From the NCBI RefSeq assembly GCF_900107175.1, contig NZ_FNOZ01000017.1, positions 1 through 64,000 of the forward strand: DNA of 64,000 nucleotides. Direction: 5' to 3'. Positions 58,816-64,000 of this stretch are shown piece by piece. Numbering within the stretch: the first letter of the stretch is position 1; each line of letters opens with the position of its first letter. The stretch comes from Modestobacter sp. DSM 44400. GTDB taxonomy: Bacteria > Actinomycetota > Actinomycetes > Mycobacteriales > Geodermatophilaceae. The translations under genes and the position numbers were made by a program. The notes under the pieces are model-generated. The model was not told the DNA's origin. It made no database searches and worked only from the letters and a program-made list of their open reading frames with translations.

Positions 58816-59903
58816 ACACCGACCCACCTCCGTTCCCGGGAACCCTCCTGGGCGACACCATCGCCGCCGTCCGCCCCCGGGAGGCCGCCGCCGAGCGGGC
58901 CGCCCGCGACCGGCTGGACCGGATGACCAAGCCGCCGGGCGCCCTCGGCGTGCTGGAGGACGTCGCCGCGCAGCTGGCCGGCACCGCGGGCCGGTGCCCG
59001 GCACCGCTGCCCACCCCGGCCGCAGTCGCTGTCTTCGCCGGTGACCACGGCGTGCACGCCCGGGGCGTCACCCCGTGGCCGCAGGAGGTGACCGCCCAGA
59101 TGGTCGCCAACTTCGTCGCCGGCGGCGCGGTGATCAACGCCTTCGCCGCGCAACTGGGAGCCAATGTCGTGGTTGTGGACGTCGGCGTGGCCACGCCCGC
59201 CGAGCCCGCCCCGGCGCTGTGGGACCGCAACGTCCGCCGCGGTACCGCTGACCTCGCGGTCGGTCCGGCGATGAGCCTGGACGAGGCCCGGCGGGCGGTC
59301 GAGGTCGGCATCGAGGTGGCGACGGCGCTCGCCGACGGGCACGGCTGCCTGGTCACCGGCGACATGGGGATCACCAACACCACGGCGTCCGCTGCGTTGA
59401 TCTGCGCCTTCACCGGCGCCGACCCGGTCGCGGCCACCGGGCGTGGCACCGGCGTGGACGACCCGACGCTGGCCCGCAAGGTCGACGTCGTGACCCGGGC
59501 CGTCGCCCGGGTGCCGGCGCGGCCGGCGACACCGGAGCAGGCGCTGGCGGCACTGGCCGAGGTGGGCGGCCTCGAACACGCCGCGCTGGCCGGGTTCGTG
59601 CTCGGCGCCGCAGCGGCGCGCGTCCCTGTGCTGCTGGACGGCGTCATCGCCGGCGCGGCCGCGCTGGTCGCTGCCGCGCTGTGCCCGACCGCGCTGGAGC
59701 ACGCGCTGGCCGGGCACACCTCGGCCGAGCCGGGACACTCCCTGGCGCTGCGGGCGCTCGGCCTCCGCCCGCTGCTGGGCCTGGACCTTCGACTGGGCGA
59801 GGGCACCGGCGCGCTGCTGGCGGTGCCGCTGGTGGCCAGCGCCGCCCGGGCGCTGCAGGACGTGGCGACGTTCGACTCCGCCGGCGTCACCGAGAAGAGC
59901 TGA
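58812..59903 (+). CDS. cobT: nicotinate-nucleotide-dimethylbenzimidazole phosphoribosyltransferase CobT
   Basis: CobT makes alpha-ribazole phosphate, the lower-ligand donor. The 363-residue protein has the substrate-binding start RLDRMTKPPGALGVLEDVAA, AVFAGDHGVHARGVTPWPQE, LVTGDMGITNTTASAALICA, ATGRGTGVDDPTLARKVDVV and the C-terminal RLGEGTGALLAVPLVASAAR, with a late Glu near SAGVTEK. A TTG start overlaps the stop of the CobE/CobC gene (TTGA). It supplies CobS, encoded in the 16-kb operon. Confidence 0.96.
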   Translation: MNTDPPPFPGTLLGDTIAAVRPREAAAERAARDRLDRMTKPPGALGVLEDVAAQLAGTAGRCPAPLPTPAAVAVFAGDHGVHARGVTPWPQEVTAQMVANFVAGGAVINAFAAQLGANVVVVDVGVATPAEPAPALWDRNVRRGTADLAVGPAMSLDEARRAVEVGIEVATALADGHGCLVTGDMGITNTTASAALICAFTGADPVAATGRGTGVDDPTLARKVDVVTRAVARVPARPATPEQALAALAEVGGLEHAALAGFVLGAAAARVPVLLDGVIAGAAALVAAALCPTALEHALAGHTSAEPGHSLALRALGLRPLLGLDLRLGEGTGALLAVPLVASAARALQDVATFDSAGVTEKS

Positions 59904-61138
59904 TGAGCCCTCCACCCGATCCGGGCTCCGCCGCGGTCTACCCGGTCGGCCTGCGCCTCGGTGGCCGTCGGGTCGTCGTCGTCGGCGGCGGCCAGGTGGC
60001 CCACCGCCGGGTCGCCGGGCTGCTCGAGGCCCGCGCGCACGTCACCGTCGTCAGCCCCGAGGTCACGCCGGCCCTGGAGGCCCTCGTCGCCCCCGGCGCG
60101 GTTACCTGGCACCCGCGCCGCTACGTCCGCGGCGACCTGGCCGGGACCTGGTACGCGGTGGCCGCCACCGACGACCCGGCGGTGAACGCGGCGGTGGCCG
60201 AGGAGGCCGAGCGGCTGCGGATCTTCTGTGCCCGGGCCGACGACCGGTCCGCGTCCAGCGTCTGGACCCCGGCGGTCGGCAGGCAGGGCGACCTCGTGGT
60301 CGGTGTGCACGGCGGGGGCGACCCCCAGCGGGCCGTCGGCGTCCGGGACGCCGTCCTGGCCGGGCTGACCGACGGCTCGATCGCCGACCGGGCCTCCCGG
60401 GCACCCACCGGGGCGCCGGGCAGCGTCGTCCTGGTGGGCGGCGGACCCGGCGACCCCGGGCTGGTCACCGTGCGCGGGCGGCAGGCGGTGGCGACCGCGG
60501 ACGTCGTCATCGCCGACCACCTCGCCCCGCAAGGTCTGCTCGCCTCGCTGCCGGTGGGCGTGGAGGTCATCGACGCCTCCAAGCTGCCGCGCGGGCGTGC
60601 GATGGCCCAGGAGCAGATCAACTCCCTGCTCATCGACCGGGCCCGGGCGGGCAAGCGGGTCGTGCGGCTCAAGGGCGGGGACCCGTTCGTCTTCGGCCGC
60701 GGCTACGAGGAGCTCGCGGCCTGCACCGCCGCCGGCATTCCGGTCGAGGTGGTGCCCGGCGTGACCAGCGCCATCGCCGTCCCGGGGCTGGCCGGCGTGC
60801 CGGTCACCCATCGCGGGATGACCCACGAGTTCGTCGTCGTCTCCGGGCACGTGCCCCCCGGCCACCCCGCCTCGCTGGTCGACTGGGCAGCGCTGGGGAA
60901 GCTGCGCGGGACCGTCGTCGTGCTGATGGGCGTGGACACCGCGCCGGCCATCGCCGCCGCGCTGGTCGAGCACGGCCGCCCCGCCGACACCCCCGTGGCG
61001 GTGGTCTCCGACGGGGCGACCCCCGCGCAGCGGATGCTGCGGACGACGCTGGCCGGGCTGGCCCGGACGCTGGCCGACGAGGGTGTCCGGCCGCCCGCGG
61101 TGTGGGTGGTCGGCGACGTCGTCTCCCTCGGTGCCTGA
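59903..61138 (+). CDS. cobA: uroporphyrinogen-III C-methyltransferase with precorrin-2 dehydrogenase domain (CysG/CobA type)
   Basis: A 411-residue two-domain protein. Residues 12-150 are a precorrin-2 dehydrogenase-like Rossmann domain (RRVVVVGGGQVAHRRVAGLL, YAVAATDDPAVNAAVAEEAE). Residues 165-411 are the SUMT methylase: VVLVGGGPGDPGLVTVRGRQ, VIDASKLPRGRAMAQEQINS, VVRLKGGDPFVFGRGYEELA and VVPGVTSAIAVPGLAGVPVT. It makes precorrin-2, the pathway's entry, and could also feed siroheme. CysG-like fusion is common. ATG 59903 overlaps cobT (TGATG). It is the last gene of the riboswitch operon. Confidence 0.93.
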   Translation: MSPPPDPGSAAVYPVGLRLGGRRVVVVGGGQVAHRRVAGLLEARAHVTVVSPEVTPALEALVAPGAVTWHPRRYVRGDLAGTWYAVAATDDPAVNAAVAEEAERLRIFCARADDRSASSVWTPAVGRQGDLVVGVHGGGDPQRAVGVRDAVLAGLTDGSIADRASRAPTGAPGSVVLVGGGPGDPGLVTVRGRQAVATADVVIADHLAPQGLLASLPVGVEVIDASKLPRGRAMAQEQINSLLIDRARAGKRVVRLKGGDPFVFGRGYEELAACTAAGIPVEVVPGVTSAIAVPGLAGVPVTHRGMTHEFVVVSGHVPPGHPASLVDWAALGKLRGTVVVLMGVDTAPAIAAALVEHGRPADTPVAVVSDGATPAQRMLRTTLAGLARTLADEGVRPPAVWVVGDVVSLGA

Positions 61139-61159
61139 GCGCCGGCCGGGTGCTCGCTG

Positions 61160-61175
61160 TGTGATCTTGGTCACT
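61160..61175 (+). promoter_or_regulatory. CRP/GlxR-like binding site
   Basis: TGTGA-TCTTGG-TCACT matches the cAMP-receptor-protein consensus TGTGA-N6-TCACA at nine of ten half-site bases. It lies 44 bases before the secreted hydrolase start, in a position suited to promoter control (TACCGT, 61182-61187, is a weak -10 candidate). GlxR/Crp sites often govern secreted hydrolases in actinobacteria. Confidence 0.45.
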
Positions 61176-61218
61176 CGGGGCTACCGTCGGCGCACCGTCA
61201 CCGTCCGGAAGGCCCTCC

Positions 61219-62535
61219 ATGACCCGCCACCGCATCCGCGCCCTCCTGGTGCCCCTGGCCCTCGGCCTGCTCACCACCACGCTGGTCAGCCCGGCCTCGG
61301 CCGCCCCGACGCGGTACCCGCAGCCGCCGGAGGTCGACTACTTCGTCAACGAGGCGACCCTTCCCTTCGACGCGCTCCCCGGAACGACGACCACCCGCAC
61401 CTGGGGCGTGCTCCAGGGCGCCGGGTACCAGATCGAGGTGCCCGACCACTGGAACGGCGACCTGGTGATGTGGGCCCACGGCTACCGGGGCACCGGCGCC
61501 GAGCTCACCGTCAGTGCGCCGCCCGACGGCCTGCGGCAGTACCTGGTCGACCACGGCTACGCCTGGGCGGCGTCCAGCTACGACGAGAACGGCTACGACG
61601 TCGACTCGGGGGTGGAGAGCACGCACCGGCTGGTCAGGTACTTCGACAAGGCCGTCGGCAAACCCGACCAGCGCTACCTCGCAGGGGTCTCCATGGGCGG
61701 CCACGTCACCGGCGTCTCGATCGAGAAGTACCGGGCCGAGTACGTCGGCGCGATGCCGGTCTGCGGCGTGATGGGCGACCGCCGGCTGTTCGACACGTTC
61801 CTCGATTACAACGCCGCTGCGCAAGCGCTGACCGACACCCCGCCGGTCTACCCGGCCCCGGCCGACTACGTGACGACGACCGCCGCGCAGATGAAGACCG
61901 AGCTGGGGCTGCCTGACGCCCTCACCCCGGCCGGTGAGGAGCTGCGAGCGGTCACCGAGCAGCGCACCGGCGGTGAGCGGCCGCTGTTCGACGCCGGCTT
62001 CGCAAACTTCGCGAACTTCCTGTTCACCGTGTACCCGGTCTTCCCCGGCCTCGGCGAGGAGAAGGGAGCCGTCGGCGGCAACGCCGACACCGTCTACCAG
62101 CTCGATGCGGACCCGGCGCTGACCGCGGAGGAGCAGGCGCTCAACGCCGAGGTCCTGCGGGTCGAGGCGGCGCGCAGCCACCGCGGGCTGTCCGGCGTGC
62201 CGACCATCGACGGAAGGTTCCGCATCCCGGTGCTGACGATGCACGACCTCGGCGACCTGTTCGTGCCATTCAGCATGGAACAGGAGTACGCCCGGGACGC
62301 CGCCCGGCGCGGCAACTCCGACCTGCTGGTGCAGCGGGCGATCCGCGGCGTCGCGCACTGCGACTTCAGCCCCGAGGAGTACCAGCAGGCGTTCGCCGAC
62401 CTGGTCACCTGGGTGGAGGACGGCGTCCGGCCGGAGGGGGACGACGTCCTGAACCCGACCGTGGTGGCCGACCCCCGCTACGGCTGCCGGTTCACCATGC
62501 CGCAGCGGGACTTCGACACCCAGGACTGCAGCTGA
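61219..62535 (+). CDS. secreted alpha/beta-hydrolase
   Basis: A 438-residue exported protein. The signal peptide covers residues 1-30 (RHRIRALLVPLALGLLTTTL then SPASAAP). The alpha/beta-hydrolase core begins near residue 75 with WNGDLVMWAHGYRGTGAELT (oxyanion region), and has the nucleophile elbow YLAGVSMGGHVTGV (Ser near residue 158), the late acidic LTMHDLGDLFVPFSMEQEY and the His in RGVAHCDFSPEEY. The substrate is unknown; an esterase or peptidase is possible. It is probably transcribed alone under the CRP-like site and ends at a palindrome. Confidence 0.88.
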   Translation: MTRHRIRALLVPLALGLLTTTLVSPASAAPTRYPQPPEVDYFVNEATLPFDALPGTTTTRTWGVLQGAGYQIEVPDHWNGDLVMWAHGYRGTGAELTVSAPPDGLRQYLVDHGYAWAASSYDENGYDVDSGVESTHRLVRYFDKAVGKPDQRYLAGVSMGGHVTGVSIEKYRAEYVGAMPVCGVMGDRRLFDTFLDYNAAAQALTDTPPVYPAPADYVTTTAAQMKTELGLPDALTPAGEELRAVTEQRTGGERPLFDAGFANFANFLFTVYPVFPGLGEEKGAVGGNADTVYQLDADPALTAEEQALNAEVLRVEAARSHRGLSGVPTIDGRFRIPVLTMHDLGDLFVPFSMEQEYARDAARRGNSDLLVQRAIRGVAHCDFSPEEYQQAFADLVTWVEDGVRPEGDDVLNPTVVADPRYGCRFTMPQRDFDTQDCS

Positions 62536-62542
62536 CGGACCA

Positions 62543-62602
62543 GGCATAGGAAGCTTTCCCCCCGGTTCTCGCGCCGGAACCGGGTGCAGAGCTTCCTATG
62601 CC
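62543..62602. repeat. 60-bp palindrome between convergent genes
   Basis: GGCATAGGAAGCT (62543-62555) pairs perfectly with AGCTTCCTATGCC (62590-62602); CCCGGTTC/GAACCGGG forms a second, inner stem of eight pairs. It follows the hydrolase stop and contains the stop codon of the convergent iron-sulfur gene (62596-62598). It can serve as a two-way terminator, but has no U-tract and has the shape of the other palindromes. Confidence 0.7.
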
Positions 62603-63327
62603 GGGGGGATCCGGGCGGCGGCGTCCTCCAGGAGCACCTGGCGTTCGGCCGGGTCCCGCCGCGGGCAAGAGGTGCAGACGGCCTCGTGCGGGACCCGGTA
62701 GAGCAGGCAGCAGGACGCCCGCCGGGTGAAGCGGGTGCCGACCACCTCGACGTAGCGCGGGGCGGGCATCGGCGCCCCGATCGCGGCGGCCAGCGGTCCG
62801 GCCAGCGCGGTGACGGCGTCCACGTCGCCGACCGCCCGGCCCAGCGCCAGCAGCCGGTTGGCGAGGGAGTCGGTGGCGATGGCCCACAGCGGGCGGGTGC
62901 GCGTGCCGCCGGCCTCGGCGACCGCGCCGACCACCGCGGTGAGCGTGCCGCGCAGGTCCGCTTCCAGGTCGGTGGAGTGGCCGGCGGCGGTGGTCGCCGC
63001 GATCGGCACCCCGCCGGACAGCAGGTGCAGCCGGGTGTCGGACAGCCGGGCCGACAGCGGCCGGCCGGTGACCAGCCCGGCCAGCGCCGGGGTCAGCAGC
63101 ACGCTCGACACCGAATACCACCACACCGTGGCCAGCACCCGGCGGTCGGTCGTGCGCTGGCGCGCGGCCCGCTCGGTGAGCACGTGTGCCGTCCACCACG
63201 CGTCGGCCAGCCGGGTCGCCGGAACCACCACGCCCATCGGCGGGGCGACCAGCCCGAGCGCGGCCGCACCGGGCAGCCGGGCTGCGACGGCAGCCTGCGC
63301 GCCGTCGTCGCTCTCCTCGTCCCTCAC
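62596..63327 (-). CDS. FhuF-like (2Fe-2S)-binding protein
   Basis: A 243-residue protein whose C-terminus has the FhuF cysteine pattern C-C-x10-C-x2-C in RRASCCLLYRVPHEAVCTSC, the 2Fe-2S site of siderophore-iron reductases. The helical N-terminal two thirds contain RVLATVWWYSVSSVLLTPAL and an ALAGLVTGRPLSA stretch typical of the family. It likely releases iron from siderophores by reduction. No siderophore gene is near. GTG 63327 is the best start ahead of the helical part; longer versions lack support. The stop codon lies inside a palindrome. Confidence 0.85.
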   Translation of the reverse strand: MRDEESDDGAQAAVAARLPGAAALGLVAPPMGVVVPATRLADAWWTAHVLTERAARQRTTDRRVLATVWWYSVSSVLLTPALAGLVTGRPLSARLSDTRLHLLSGGVPIAATTAAGHSTDLEADLRGTLTAVVGAVAEAGGTRTRPLWAIATDSLANRLLALGRAVGDVDAVTALAGPLAAAIGAPMPAPRYVEVVGTRFTRRASCCLLYRVPHEAVCTSCPRRDPAERQVLLEDAAARIPPA

Positions 63328-63454
63328 TCCGGACAGTCTGCGCCTCCGGGGCAGGTCAGGTCCGGGCGACGCGGGGGTGACCGAAGCCATAGGTTGTGCA
63401 TGAGAGTCAGCGCCGCCCGGCCGGAACGGCGGCGCCCGGATCCGGAGGTGCCAC

Positions 63455-64000
63455 ATGAGCGGAACGACCGAGGCCCACGGCCTGACCAACCCCGAAGGCG
63501 GCTTTCCCCCGCCAGCGGAGTTCACCGCGCAGGCCAATGTCGGCGAGGAAGCGTACGAGCGGGCCGCGGCCGACCGGGTCGGCTTCTGGGAGGACGCCGC
63601 GCGCCGGCTGGACTGGACCCAGGAGTGGGACCAGGCGCTGGACTGGAGCAACCCGCCGTTCGCCAAGTGGTTCGCCGGCGGGAAGCTCAACGTGGCGGTC
63701 AACTGCGTGGACCGGCACGTCGACGCTGGCCACGGCGAGCAGGTCGCCTACCACTGGGTCGGCGAGCCCGGCGACACCCGGACGATCACCTACGCCCAGC
63801 TCAAGGACGAGGTGTGCCGGGCGGCCAACGCGCTGACCGAGCTCGGCGTCCAGTCCGGTGACCGGGTGGCGATCTACCTGCCGATGATCCCGGAGGCAGT
63901 GGTCTCCATGCTCGCCTGCGCCCGGATCGGCGCCGTCCACATGGTCGTGTTCGGCGGCTTCTCCCCCGACGCGCTGGCCAGCCGGATCACCGACGCCGGT
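63455..64000 (+). CDS. acsA: acetyl-CoA synthetase, N-terminal 182 residues (runs off the window)
   Basis: AcsA activates acetate to acetyl-CoA with ATP. The visible part has PPPAEFTAQANVGEEAYERA, FWEDAARRLDWTQEWDQALD with WSNPPFAKWFAGGKLNVAVN, NCVDRHVDAGHGEQVAYHWV and the AMP-binding-family segment YLPMIPEAVVSMLACARIGA followed by HMVVFGGFSPDALASRI. These match the N-terminus of acetate-CoA ligase. GGAGG stands seven bases before ATG 63455. The nucleotide-binding motifs and the regulatory lysine are beyond the window. TAGGTT near 63390 is a weak -10 candidate. Confidence 0.93.
   Translation, partial: MSGTTEAHGLTNPEGGFPPPAEFTAQANVGEEAYERAAADRVGFWEDAARRLDWTQEWDQALDWSNPPFAKWFAGGKLNVAVNCVDRHVDAGHGEQVAYHWVGEPGDTRTITYAQLKDEVCRAANALTELGVQSGDRVAIYLPMIPEAVVSMLACARIGAVHMVVFGGFSPDALASRITDAG

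Noticed and set aside
55933-59004. A 1023-codon minus-strand frame opposite cobB and the CobE/CobC gene
   Set aside because: Same cause: shadow of strongly coded genes, with no recognisable domain and no ribosome site.
58058-61174. A 1038-codon minus-strand frame opposite cobT and cobA
   Set aside because: Antisense shadow of two certain genes; composition is Arg/Ala/Ser-rich throughout.

Overview
The window is very GC-rich, with gene ends that overlap as GTGA/ATGA, frequent GTG starts, and the block cpaF/tadA - ssd - HAD hydrolase - Rv3662c-like gene known from mycobacteria and their relatives. With DUF4383, PAS-ANTAR, Ssd and AbrB-type genes, this points to an actinobacterium. A member of the Geodermatophilaceae (Blastococcus, Geodermatophilus or Modestobacter) is my best guess, but it is inferred from general character and not from a marker gene.

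Region 1 (1 to about 9520) is a mobile element. It begins inside an ISL3-family insertion sequence whose right end lies near 338. An operon of overlapping genes follows: two small proteins, a primase-polymerase/helicase, a gene that carries an iteron-and-hairpin array, and a Cys/His-rich protein. Next come a lower-GC gene for a proteasome-beta-like Ntn hydrolase, a promoter with an embedded operator, small proteins, a small serine recombinase, a secreted VD-repeat protein, and finally an HK97-type major capsid protein with an HGGxP protein. There is a capsid gene but no portal, protease, large terminase or tail, so it looks like a phage satellite or a reduced prophage. Its right end cuts the chromosomal tadA/cpaF gene, which is left without its C-terminal third. 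The left junction lies outside the window.

Region 2 (9.5-63.3 kb) is chromosome, dominated by cobalamin synthesis in several transcription units: cobC-cobU-cobS (14.7-16.8 kb); cobN (18.7-22.3, minus, behind a cobalamin riboswitch); cobG-cobH-cobIJ (28.1-31.4); cobK and cbiD, divergent (40.4-42.3); def-cobL-cobM (minus, 42.3-44.9); cbiB (45-46); plsC-cobQ (47-49.2); and chlI/D-cobO-cobB-cobE/cobC-cobT-cysG (53.1-61.1) behind a second cobalamin riboswitch. Together they cover uroporphyrinogen III to cobalamin with few gaps. The route is a hybrid: oxygen-dependent CobG and late cobalt insertion by CobN plus a fused ChlI/ChlD-type subunit, but with CbiD instead of CobF. Between these units lie housekeeping and accessory genes: aldo/keto reductase, BNR protein with a MoaD-like partner, VapBC, FKBP, GntP, a dynamin-like GTPase pair, D-amino acid oxidase, lipase, PAS-ANTAR regulator, PemK-like toxin, AbrB-type exporter, an HTH regulator with paired operators, a secreted hydrolase and FhuF-like protein.

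Region 3 (63.45 kb to the end) is the start of acetyl-CoA synthetase.

Four features run across the chromosomal part. Broken genes are common (tadA, a histidine kinase, an MFS transporter, a glyoxalase-fold gene, a cbiM stub). Long hairpin-forming palindromes recur, two of them read in frame inside cbiB and the chelatase subunit. A second repeat family of terminator-like hairpins sits directly after stop codons. Tiny translationally coupled reading frames bridge adjacent cob genes.
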